In this document: one piece after another, positions 32,530 to 43,702 of the stretch
Numbering within the stretch: position 1 is the stretch's first letter
Layout of the letters: every line of letters starts with the position of its first letter
Position numbers and translations under genes: made by a program
The notes under the pieces: generated by a model
What the model was told of the DNA's origin: nothing
Database searches by the model: none
Seen by the model: only the letters and a program-made list of their open reading frames with translations
Assembly (NCBI RefSeq): GCF_019578655.1
Contig: NC_063258.1
Coordinates: 13,396,802-13,460,801 of the forward strand
Direction: 5' to 3'
From: Ricinus communis
Lineage: Eukaryota; Streptophyta; Magnoliopsida; Malpighiales; Euphorbiaceae
Length of the DNA stretch: 64,000 nt

Positions 32530-33451
32530 TGATATGCATCATATTATACATATTTACATGCCCAATTGTTTACATTTTTATGCATAATTATCCCGTTTTA
32601 TGCTAGAATCACCTGTCTTTTGGTTCCTTTCACGTTTCAGGTCATTATCGAGGTACATTATCAATAATCGAGGGACATTATCAATAATCGAGGGAAATAC
32701 GCACAATTATGGACAAGAATCCATCAAACTGAGCAAGGACTAGCATTCCGAGGTTGAGCACGGCCTGGACTCCGACAGTGTTGAATTATCAAGTAGTTTC
32801 CCTCCAAGAGTGCTATTTTGGCATGGTTTCTGAAGCCACCACGACCTCCACCACAGCCTGTGGTGGCTCGAAGACCGGCTAGGGCACAACCTGAAAGAAG
32901 TCAATAGATGCATAACGCAGAGGTCCAAAGACACTGGACTGGGCTGCTAATCGCTGTGCTTGACCACACTGTCAAGGGATTGTATAGGCTAAAAATGATT
33001 TGCTAAATTAAGGTTCGATTTTTTGACTTGATTTCCATTAGTATGAGTAGTTAAATTAGGGTTCGATTTTCTTAAACCATCTCCTTCCAGACTTTAATTC
33101 TCGACCTTAGAAGATCATATCATCAATTGAAGGAAGGATTACATCTGTTTTAACATCAAATTGAAGATCAGGATAAGATTTGGGAACATTCAAGAAGTAA
33201 ATTCGAAATTTAGTGTTTCTCATCCAACTTGAAGAAGAAGGGTGTACATGCCTTTAATTTACTTTTCTGCATCTATTCTTTATTTTGTGTTGCTTATTAG
33301 TATGAGTAGCTAAATTATCAAACCCATTTGGGGTTCCTATGTTGTTGGATTAATTTCAATATTTATGAGATTTTGATTATCAATATTTGTTTCTTCTTGC
33401 CTTTATTATTAATGAGAAATCACTTTAATCATGAGACGTTGTGAATTGTGG

Positions 33452-33472
33452 TATTGCACATTATGCTCATGA
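33452..33472 (+). other. Filler DNA at an element-array junction
   Basis: These 21 bases are identical to 31435-31455 in the UTR of the same element. They sit exactly between the truncated LTR 2 and the tandem repeat, overlapping the repeat by about four bases (ATGA). This is what repair with a copied template would leave. Confidence 0.6.
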
Positions 33473-34860
33473 GCCAACTTAATAAAAATAATTGAAAATT
33501 CACGTTGGCCAACCTAACAACACTCCGACTAAAATTAATTCATTATATGCATCCTAACATCAAAATGGTTACATTGCTGCTTGTATTACGCTTGGATTAA
33601 TCGAAAACAACATGATTTATCCCTTACGCAAATGGATTTACATCTCGTCTTGCTTGATCATCAAGCTAAGTTCCAATGTCACTAGTCAAGCTTGTCAATT
33701 GTGTTCCAATGTTCCATTATGCCAATCCTTCTGTCATCAGGGAGTCCTCGTGCCTAGAGAAACATGGAATGATAGAGATCATAATGGTGCAAGTCTTGAA
33801 TCGTAAATATTTGGGTATGCCTCAATTCACATCATTCCCTCTCTGCTTCAAAAACTTATTCCGCGATCACTCAAATAATGATATCAATACTCGATCAACT
33901 AATTTTCTTTCTTCGCATTTGTCCAAGCATTGGATCGGTCCCTATGATTGTCGCTTCCACGTGCTTTAACTTAATATTCTTGTTTATGCTCGCCAAATAA
34001 AACCAAATAATTATATAAGACATAGATTAGAAAGAGACGAACAAAAGAACATAAATGGAAGGAAGGACATGAGCGATAAGTCTAGATTTGCTCGTGTGAG
34101 TCTTCATAAGTCTGCAAAGTTCATGAAAGAACCTACAACTTAATTTTCTAGAAGGTAGAAAACTGAAATAATATGCACACTAGCCTCAAATATTCAGTTG
34201 CATGCGGTTTACATAATGTGAGAGCCCTCATTCTATAAGAAGAAGAAAAGAGAAGCTAAATATGAATAAATAAATAAATAAAGATGAATAAACTAAGGTC
34301 AAATCAAGAACTAGAGAGGAGTTGAGTGGACAACAACTCTGATAATTCTAAATTTTATGAGCCAGCTTAACGAAAACAAAAGAAAATTCCTCTGGGCATA
34401 CCTAATCACACTCCAACCCAAATTATTCATTATATGGATTCCAAATATCAAAATATCTGCATTCCCACTTGTATTAATCTAAAGCAATATAGTTTCTCCT
34501 TTTACACTTATTGATCTGCGTCTCATGCTAATTTATCATCAAATCATTGCCCCAATGTCACCAGTCAAGATTATTAATTGCTTTCCTATAATTCCTTTAT
34601 GAAAATAAGAGGAAATTGTATGGGCGTACATAATAATACTTCGACCTAATATACTTCATTATATGCCTCCAAAACATCAAAACACGCTCATTTGTGCTTG
34701 GATTAATAAAAAAACAACATGATTTCTCCCTTACGAGCGTGGATTGACGTCTCGTCCTGCTTAATCATAAAGCTAAGCCCAAATGCCACCGATCAAGCTT
34801 ATTAATTAAGTTTCTATGATTCCTTACGTCAATCCTTATATCATAAAAAACCATCATGCC
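33469..34860 (-). repeat. Tandem-repeat array block 3a (reverse)
   Basis: Reverse units with TTATGCCAATCCTTCTGTCATCAGG near 33720, an ATATTTGGGTATGCCTC LTR-start-like region near 33805, and ACAACTCTGATAATTCTAAATTTTATGAGCC near 34335. The plus-strand frame 33676-33969 is another copy of the unit ORF in part. Confidence 0.75.
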
Positions 34861-34861
34861 T

Positions 34862-35075
34862 AGAGGAACTAATGAAAAACCAAAGCCCAAGGAGCCGAGT
34901 AGCTAACCAAGTCAAGGAGATCATGTTCTAACCCCAAATGTCAAGAGAGGCCCAATTACAAGTGTTAGAGCCAAATCAATGGACGCTATAAATGCACATA
35001 TTCAAGATATTTGGACAAAAGCACCAAATCCACATGGAGAGTTAAGTTTAATGAAGCCCAATTCTCTTCCACATG
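34862..35075 (+). mobile_element. Chromovirus LTR tail fragment
   Basis: About 200 bases embedded in the array. The plus strand encodes RGPITSVRAKSMDAINAHIQ followed by DIWTKAPNPHGEL, the in-LTR pol tail. Both borders run into reverse tandem repeat. The LTR start and end are missing. Confidence 0.6.
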
Positions 35076-38000
35076 GCTAAGTGCAAGGATCAAATCGAAT
35101 TGATTTAAGCACAAGAGTAGATAGAGAACATAAAATAAAGGAAGGACATGAGTAATAAGTCTAGGTTTGCTAGTTTGGGTCTTCATATGTCCGTAAAGTT
35201 CTTGCAAGAACCCATTACTTGACTTCTCTCATTTTGTTCATTTTTTTATGCCTCTCTTTTTAATCTTTTATGCCTCGCTTCCATGAGCTTTTATAAGAGT
35301 CCTTGTGCCTAGAGAAAGAAGGAAGGATAAAGATCCTAATGGTGCAAATCCAAAGTCAAAATATTTAGGCATGACTCAATTCTCAATGTTCCCTCTTTCT
35401 TTCTCTCATTTTGTTCATTTCTTTTGTGCCTCTCTTTTTAATCTTTTGTGCCTCGCTTCCATGAGCTTTTATAAGAGTCCTCGTGCCTAGAGAAAGAAGG
35501 AAGTATAAAGATCCTAATGGTGCAAATCCAGAGTCAAAATATTTAGGCATGACTCAATTCTCGGTGTTCCCTCTTTCTTTCTCTCATTTTGTTCATTTCT
35601 TTTGTGCCTCTCTTTTTAATCTTTTGTGCCTCGCTTCTATGAGCTTTTATAAGAATCCTCGTGCTTAGAGAAAGAAGGAAGGATAAACATCCTAATGGTG
35701 CAAATCCAGAGTCAAAATATTTAGGCATGACTCAATTCTCGGTGTTCCCTCTTTCTTCTAAAAGATTCCTCCGCGATCATTCATAGAATGATATCAATAC
35801 ACGATCAATTAATTTTCTTTCTTTGCATTCCTCTAAGCATTAGATCAGTGCCTATGATTGCCGCTTCCACGCGCTTTCACTCAACACTCGTGTTTATGCT
35901 CTCCATATAAAACAAAACCAACATACTAGATAGAGATTAGAAAGAGAGACACAAAAGAAAAAGATTGGAATATAGGTAGGATTTCATATATGATAAGGAA
36001 AGAAATCACATGTTCTTTGTTATCTTCCATATGGCTAAGCGTAAGGATCAAATCAAATTGATTTAAACACAAGTATAGACAAAGAACACAAGAGAAAGGA
36101 AGGACGTGAAGGACAAGTCTATGCTTACTAGCGTGAGTATTGACAAGTAAATAAATTTCTTGAAAGAACCCATAACTTGATTTCGTACAAAATAGAGAAC
36201 TGAAATAATAAGCTCATTAACCTCAAGTATTCGCTAAAGCCCTCATTCCATAAAAAGAAGAGACTAGAAACTAAAGATGAATAAATAAATAAATAGATAA
36301 AGATTAATAAACTAAAGTCAAATCAAGAACAAGAGAGGAGTCGACTAAGCAATAACTCTCGTAGTCTTAAATTTTATGAGTCAGCTTAATAAAAGTAAGG
36401 GTAAATTCGGGTTCGCCTACCTAAAAATACTCCGACTAAAATTACTTCATTATAGGCATTTTAAACATCAAAGCTAAAAACCTGATTTCTCTCTTATGTG
36501 CGTGGATTTATATCTCTCTTGCTTGATCATCAAGCTAAGACCCAATGCCATCGATTAAGCTTATTAATTGCGTTCCCATGATTCCTTATGCCCAACCTTG
36601 CGTCATCAATAGTCCTCGTGTTTGGAAGAACAAGGAGATATGGAGACCTAATGGTGCAAATCTTGAGTTACAATATTTGGGCATGCCTCGATTCTCGGCA
36701 TTCCTTCTTTCATCAAAAAGATTCCTCCACGATCATTCAAAGCATGATATCAATAGATGATCAACAAATTTTCTTTCTTTACATTTGTTGAAGTATTGGA
36801 TCGGTGCCTATGATTGCTACTTCCATGCGCATTCACACAACACTCATTTTTATGCTCCTCATATAAAACCAGACTAACATACTACATAGAGGTTAGAAAG
36901 AGAGACACAAAAGAAACAAACAAAGTGAGAATATAGGTAAGCTTTCAAATCAGATAAGGAAAGAAATCACAAGTTCTTTATTCTCTTCCATACAACTAAG
37001 CGTAAGGATCAAGTTGAATTGATTTAAACACAAGCGTAGGAAAAGAACACAAGATAAAGGAAGGATGTGAGGAATAAGTCTATTCTCGCTAGTGCAAGTA
37101 TTGATAAGTCAATAAATTTCATGAAAGAACACATAACTTGATTTCCTGCAAAGTAGAAAACTAAAATAATATGCTTATTAGCCTCAAGTATTCAATTGCA
37201 TGAGGATTTTATAGTGCGAAAGGCCTCATTCCATAAGAAGAAGAGATTAGAAGATAAATATGAATAAATAAATAAATAAAGATTAATAAACTAAAGTCCA
37301 ATCAAGAACTAGAGAGGTGACTGGGCAACAGCTCTCGTAGTCTAAAATATTTTAAGCTAGCTTAACAAAAATAAGGATAAATTCGTGTGGGCATACCTAA
37401 AAACACTCCTACTTAAATTACTTCATTATATCCATGTCAAACATCAAAATGCTTGAATTTCGGCTTGTGTTATACTTAGGTTAATCGAAAACAACATGAT
37501 TTCTCCCTTATGCGCTTGGATTTACGTCTCTATTGCTTGATCATCAAGCTAAGCCCTAATACCACTAGTCAAGCTTGTTAATTGCGTTCCTATGATTCCT
37601 TATGTCCAACCTTGCATCATCAAGAGTCCACGTGTATATAGGAAGAAGGAAGGATGGAGATCCTATTGGTGCAAATCCTGAGTCAAAATATTTGGGCATA
37701 TGCCTTGATTCTCAGCATTCCCTCTTTTCTCTAAAAGATTCCTCCGTGATCAAACAGAGAATGATATCAGTACATGATCAACTAATTTTCTTTCTTCGCA
37801 TTCTTTTAAGCATTGGATCGGTGCCTATAATTGCTACTTCCATGCACTTTCATACGGCTAAGAATACGGATCAAATCGAATTTATATAAATACAAGTGTA
37901 GACAAAGAACACAAGCGAAAAGAAGGACGTGAGGGATAAGTCTATGCTCACTAGTATGAGTGCTGATTTGTCCATAATTTCTTGAAAGAACCAATTACTT

Positions 38001-38627
38001 GATTTTCTGCAAGGTAGAAAACTAAAATAATATGCTCATTAGCCTGAAGTTTTCGGTTGCGTGAGGTTTTTATAGTGTAAAATCCCTTATTTCATAAGAA
38101 GAAGATGTTAGAGGCTAAATATGAATAAGTAAATAAGGAAAGATTAATAAACTAAAGTCAAATCAAGAACTAGAGAGGAGTTGACTAGGCAACAACTCTC
38201 GCAGTCCCAAATTTTATGAGCTAGCTTAATAAAAATAAGGATAAATTCAGGAGGGCCTACCTAAAAATTCTCCAACCCAAATTACTTCATTATATGCATT
38301 TCAAACATCCAATCACTCGAATTTTGGCTTGTATTACATTTGGATGAATCGAAAACTACATGATTTCTACCTTATGTGCTTGGATTTATGTCTCTCTTGC
38401 TTGATCATCAAGCTAAGCCCTAATACCACCGATCAAGCTTGTTAATTGCGTTCCCATGAATTCTTACGCCCAACCTTGTGTCATCAGGAGTCCTCGTGCC
38501 TAGAGGAACAAGGAAGGATGGAGATCCTAATGGTGCAAATCCTGAATATGAATATTTGGTTGTGCCGCAATTCTTGGCGTTCCCTCTTTCCTCTAAAAGA
38601 TTCATCCACGATCATTTAGAGAATCAT
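35076..38627 (-). repeat. Tandem-repeat array block 3b (reverse, about 3.5 units)
   Basis: Units of about 0.87-0.98 kb. TCTCGTAGTC/TCTCGCAGTC landmarks lie near 36358, 37332 and 38198, and palindromes GCTTGATCATCAAGC lie near 36521, 37538 and 38398. It includes a 178-base triplication at its left side (separate entry). It ends exactly where the LTR fragment begins at 38628. Confidence 0.8.
35223..35756 (+). repeat. Three tandem copies of a 178-base unit
   Basis: Near-identical copies at 35223-35400, 35401-35578 and 35579-35756, each running from TCTCTCATTTTGTTCATT to GGTGTTCCCTCTTTCTT. It is a local amplification of the LTR-start part of the array unit. The two 61-codon frames at 35305-35490 and 35483-35668 are the same sequence repeated, not two genes. 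178 is not a multiple of three. Confidence 0.85.
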
Positions 38628-38790
38628 TGATATGAACCAAACTAGCAGAACGAATCCTACTCCAACAAGGAGTCTTGATGATGCAAATCCTACTAGCTCA
38701 AGGAATCCTAATCAAATAAGGAGTCCTGATTCAATTAGAAATCCTAGTCCTGCAAGGAGTCCTAATGATATTAAGATTCCTATAAATTAA
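38628..38790 (+). mobile_element. Truncated chromovirus LTR start
   Basis: Begins TGATATGAACCAAACTAGC like the solo LTR at 2609 (minus) and encodes NPTPTRSLDDANPTSSRNP and further RSP repeats until a stop near 38788. It is preceded by ATCAT, the slightly changed target site used by the LTR at 1654-2609. It is cut at 38790 by a pol fragment in the opposite orientation. Confidence 0.7.
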
Positions 38791-41442
38791 AGAACGAAGT
38801 AGCTGAACCAAAGTTCTATTAACAACTTCAATTTGTCATCTGTTTGTGGATGGAAAATAATTTAGTGCCTAACTTACCCCATAACATATTCCAAAAATGA
38901 CTTAAGAATTTAACATCCCTATCACTAACAATGGTTCTTGGAACTCCATAGAATCACAAACTTCCTTAACAAACAATTCAACAATGTAAGTGGCATCATC
39001 GGTTTTATAGCAAGGTATAAAGTGAGCCATCTGACTAAATTGATCCACAACAAAAAATATACTATCTTGGCCCTTCCTAGTCCTAGGCAATCGAAGTATA
39101 AAATGCATAGATAAATCTATCTAAGGAACAACAGGAATAGGCAAAGGAGCATATAACTCGTGGGGTTGCAATTTAGACTTAGCCTTTAAACACACAATGC
39201 ATTAGCCTTATACTTTATTCACATCACATTTCATGCAAGGCCAAAAGAAATGTTTAATCTATATGTCATAAGTCTTATGCAACCAAAATGACCCATTAGA
39301 CTGCCCCTTGTGCCTCCTTAACAAGTATCTCACGCAAAGAACAATTAGGCAATTCTTTTTGAAAAGATATCCATCAAACACATAGAAATCATTAAAAGCA
39401 GCCCCAGTAGCACAAGTATTAAATACATTACCAAAGTCACTATCATTCAAATATAACTCCTTAATAAACTCAAAACTCAATAACTTACAATTAAGAGTAT
39501 TAAGGAAAGCATACCTTCGAGATAATGCATTAGCAACCACATTCTCCTTACATTTCTTATACTTGATCATATATGGGAATGTCTCAATGAACTCCATCCG
39601 CTTTGCATGTCTTCGGTTCAAATTGTCTTGCCTCTTGAGATGCTTCAAACTCTCATGATCTGTATGTATGACAAACTGCTTAGGTCAAAGGTGGTGTTGC
39701 CATGTTTGCAAAGCACGAACCAAAGCATAAAGTTCTTTATCATATGTTTGGGTACCGAATTGCTGCCCCATTTAACTTTTCACTAAAATAGCAAATGCGC
39801 CTTTGTTCTTGCATCAAAATAACCCAAACATCAACACCACCAGCATCACATTCAATCTTAAAGGCTTTTTCAAAGTTAGGTAAAATTAGCAAAGGAGCAT
39901 TATACAATCTATCTTTAAGCAAATTAAAAGAATTTCCTTGTGCATCATCGCAATTAAACTGAACATTCTTCTTGACAATCTCATTTAATAGTGCAGCAAT
40001 GCTACTAAAGTTCCTAATGAACTATCTATAAAAACTAGCAAGACCATAAAAACTCCTATCTTGGCTAATGTTGGTAGGTGTCGACCATTCCTTAATTATT
40101 TTCACCTTTTGCTCCTCAACATCTAGACCTTTAGAACTAACAACAAAACCTAAAAATATGACTTTATCCATGCAAAAACTACACTTCTTTAGATTACCAA
40201 ACAATTTTTCTTTTCTAAGAACTTCTAAGACCCTATGCACATGTATAACATGATCATCAAAAGACTTAGAATAGATTAGAATATCATCAAAATATATAGC
40301 TACAAATTTACCAAGAAATTCACGTAATACATGGTTCATCAACCTCATGAAAGTACTAAGTGCAGTAATAAGCCTAAATGGCATTATAAGCCTCTTATAA
40401 AGACCATACTTGGTCTTCAATGTTGTTTTCCACTCATCTCCAATTTCATGCAAATTTGATAATATCCTAAATGCAAATCAATATTAGTTAAGTAACATTT
40501 ACCATAAAACTCATCAAGTATATCATCTAACCTAGGGATATGATGATGATACTTTACCGTTATTTTATTAATTGTATAATACTCCACACACATTCTCCAA
40601 GTGCCATTCTTGTTTGGAACCAAAATGACCGGAAAAGCACAAGGACTTAAGCTCTTTCCCATATACCCTTTAGACATCAATTCATCCACTTGCCTTTGAA
40701 GCTCCTTTGTCTCCTCAGGATTACTTCTATAGACTGGTCTATTTGGTATGGTAGCCCTAAAGTGAAGTCTATTTGATGCTCAATCCCTCTTTGAGGTGGT
40801 AAACCACTTGGCATCTCCTTGGGATACACATCAACAAATTTCTGCAAAAGGTTAGCAAATGTGCTCGATAAGGAAAGACCAAGTTGAATAGTGTTCAAGA
40901 AAACATCCTTATAAGTAACTATAAACGACAACTTACTTGAGTGAAATGCATGTCTTACCTCACTTTCTCTAGCCAAAAAGCTCCCCTTTTTTTATTTTTC
41001 TCTCTAGGGCGAATCTCACTCTCGTTTGTATCTTTAGCACTCCTTGATTTTTCTCCCTTAATTTTGCTACTTTCAGCCTCGCTCCTTTCTCTCTCCATTT
41101 TACATTGGTCATCATACATTTCTTTTGGAGAAAGAGGTAAAAATGTGACTCTTCTCCCATCTTTTATAAAAGAGTATCTATTATGGAACCCATCATGGAC
41201 AACCCTTCTATCAAATTGTCATGGCCAACCAAGTAAGATATGGCCAGCATGCATATATCACATAGCACTTTATTTGAATGCCTCCCAATAGTTAAAGTCA
41301 CAATAACCTGCTTATTCACTTTTATCTTACTATAGTTGTTTAACCATATTAACTTATAAGATTTTAGATGTGGAATGAGATTCAATCCCAATTTCTCTAC
41401 CATAAAAGTGCTAGCAACGTTTGTACAACAACCAATTATCAT
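38791..41442 (-). pseudogene. Chromovirus pol fragment: protease to integrase core
   Basis: Minus-strand order is as follows. Protease (41442-41164) has CTNVASTFMVEKLGL, but the catalytic DSG is lost (reads IIGCC). Next comes a linker (PKEMPSGLPPQRGIEHQIDF). RT (40689-40022) has [32 protein letters not shown] and YFDDILIYSKS, so the active-site aspartates are kept. RNaseH is at 39922-39530, with YFSEKLNGAAIRYPN and CKENVVANALSRR. The integrase start is at 39500-39250, and the core (39108-38800) has [19 protein letters not shown]. At least six stops or frame changes are visible. The fragment is cut at 38790 before the integrase end. Plus-strand frames at 40068-40253 and 40941-41291 are shadows. 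Confidence 0.85.
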
Positions 41443-41608
41443 TCAAATTCAACTTAATTCTATACATCAAAATTTGTACTAACCTTATATAGGCCTTAGA
41501 AAACCCTAAATCTTAACTAATAAGAATTTACATCCCATCTATGATAAAGATAACATTTCCAACTAAAAGTGATAACTAAAACAAAGTCCTAATTAGGTTA
41601 AAATACTT
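41432..41608 (-). mobile_element. Chromovirus LTR middle fragment
   Basis: About 175 bases that match 1935-2130 of the solo LTR, including ACTAACCTTATATAGGCC with the TATA box on the minus strand. It is joined directly to protease, so primer site and gag are deleted. It borders the array at 41609. Confidence 0.7.
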
Positions 41609-42966
41609 ATCACTCACATCCTTCCTTTTTTTATGTTTTTTGTCTACCCTTGTGTTTAAATCAATTCGATTTGATCTTTAAGCTTAGCCGTATGGAAGAG
41701 AAAAAAGAACTTGTGACTTCTTTCCTTATCCGTTCCAAAATCTTACATATGTTCTTATTTTGCTCTTATCTTTTGTGCCTCTCTTTCTAATCTTTGTCTA
41801 GTATGATGGTTTGATTTTATTTGGGGAGTATAAACACGTGTGTTGAGTGAAAGCGCATGGAAGCGGCAATCATAGGCACCGATCAAATGCTTGGATAAAT
41901 GTGAAGAAAGAAGATTAGTTGATCATTTATTGATATCATTCTCTAAATGATCACAAATGAATCTTCTAGAGAAAAATCAAGGCATACCCCATATTCCAAT
42001 TCTGGATTTGCACTATTGGAATCTCCATCATTCCTCTAGGCACGATGACTTTTGATGACATAAGGATTAGCGTAAGGAATAATGGGAACTCAATTGACAA
42101 GCTTGACTAGTGGCATTGGGGCTTAGGTTGATGATCAAGCAGGACGAGACATAAATCCACGCCATAAGAGAGAAATCATGTTTTTTTTATTAATCCAAGC
42201 GGCAATGTAAGCATTTTGATATTTAGGATGCATATAATGAAGTAATTTGGATTCAAGTATTATTAGGAAGGCCCACATGAATTTCCCATTGTTTTTGTTA
42301 AGTTGGCTCATAGAATTTGGGACTATAAGAGTTGTTGACCAATCAACTACTCTGTAGTACTACAAAATTCGCATGCAACCGAATACTTGAGGGCAGTGAG
42401 CATATTATTTTAGTTTTCTACCTTGTAGAAAATCAAGATATCGGTTTTTCGAGAACTTTACAGACTTATCAAGACTCATTCTAGCGAACATAGACTTATC
42501 ATTTACGTCCTTCCTTTCTTTTGTGTTCTTTGTCAACTCTTGCGTTTAAGTCAATTCGATTTGATACTTTCGCTTAGTGAAAAGAATAAAGAACTTGTAG
42601 TTTCTTTCCATATCAGATCTGAAATCCCACTTATGTTCTTATTTTTTCATTTCTTTTGTTCCACTCTATTTAATTTTTGTCTGGTTTGATGGTTTGATTT
42701 TATTTGGTGAGCATAAATACGAGTGTTAATTGAAAGTGCATGGAAGCGGCGATTATAGGCACTAATACAATGCTTTGACAAATGGAAAGAAAGAAGATTA
42801 GTTTATCAAGTATTGATATCATTCTCAGAATGAGTGTGGAAAAATCTTTTGGAGGAAAGAGTTAACGCTAAGGGTCAAGGCACGCCCCAATATACCAATT
42901 CAGGATTTGTACCATTGGAATCTCCATAATTCCATGTTCATCTAGGCAAGAGGACTCCTGGTGACA
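41609..42966 (+). repeat. Tandem-repeat array block 4a (forward)
   Basis: About 1.3 forward units with GTTGTTGACCAATCAACTAC near 42330 and GCATGCAACCGAATACTTGAGGG near 42370. It is interrupted at GGTGACACAAGG by chromovirus A and continues at 58284. Confidence 0.8.
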
Positions 42967-42971
42967 CAAGG

Positions 42972-43685
42972 TGATATGACCATGGATAATCTATTGAATT
43001 GAGCCAATGTCAATCCGTTTTGAGGATCTATCAAGAACAAGATAAAGGATATGCAAGTAAAAACTCATTACAATCTATTGAAGAAACCCTTAGCTATCAA
43101 TGAACAATCAACAAAGTTGCAACGTTCAGAATAATAAGTATTTGCCCAAGAACTTAGAAAGAGAACACTCTCAAGCATCAAATCATAATCAAAGTTAAAG
43201 TTTTATAAGATGATAACTCTTAAGTATTTATAGTGAATCCTTAGGGTTTAAACAAACTAATGAGTGTTGTCTCAAATGTAAGGGGCGGTCCACACTTAGA
43301 AATAATCTAATAAACATAATTAGAGGCCCAAACTAAACAAGTAATGAAAAAAGCCCCAAAAAATAGAGTTTTAAAGTAATAAAACACTCAAGGGCCAAAA
43401 TATATAGGAAGTTAAATAAGGAGTAGTTTCGGTGCAAAGGGAAAATTAATAAGGAGTCAAGTTTCTTGAAGCCCGTTCTCATGAATTTGATTCATCAAGA
43501 CATAGTTTAGCTCATTGGGCTTGTTTGAGGCTTGTTCTTCCATAATATGAGTTGTCACCAAGCCTTGAGCAAATAAGGCCATTGCATCTTTAAGCTTCTT
43601 AGCTCCTACTCTTGCAATTGGACTATTCCCCATATATAGAGGATCTTGCTGAGATGGATTTGTATGAGCATTAGGATTTCCATTA
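42972..43685 (-). repeat. 3' LTR of chromovirus A
   Basis: 714 bases, ends TAATGGAAATCC (minus strand start, TG mutated to TA) and GGTCATATCA. The pol frame runs through the polypurine tract into it and encodes NSPIARVGAKKLKDAMALF before the stop at 43457, so the LTR holds the polyprotein tail. Confidence 0.85.
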
Positions 43686-43702
43686 TTCCTTCCTTCCTCA
43701 AG
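43686..43702 (-). other. Polypurine tract of chromovirus A
   Basis: The minus strand reads CTTGAGGAAGGAAGGAA directly before the LTR start. It is also coding (SLEEGRN). Confidence 0.8.

Larger units (their letters stand above)
29551..33451 (+). mobile_element. Internally deleted Athila-type element
   Basis: LTR 1 (29551-30640) starts TGATAGGCATTATATTATAC and LTR 2 (32530-33451) starts TGATATGCATCATATTATAC. Both are 3'-truncated. LTR 1 lacks its end together with primer site, gag, pol and most of ORF1. The internal remainder is an ORF1 3' end (30641-30841) plus a 1.7 kb 3' UTR. LTR 2 contains a small tandem duplication of a 26-base unit (ATTATCAATAATCGAGG, 32650-32695). Each LTR has a CACGGCC cluster (29755-29970, 32755-32960) followed by ACTATATAGGC or TTGTATAGGC. 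Confidence 0.8.

Noticed and set aside
35223..35756. Regular repeats that could suggest a CRISPR array
   Set aside because: The repeats are directly adjacent, 178 bases long, with no spacers, and the genome is eukaryotic.
40941..41291. 116-codon plus-strand ORF
   Set aside because: It overlaps the protease-RT linker of the minus-strand pol fragment and has a composition typical of a reverse frame.
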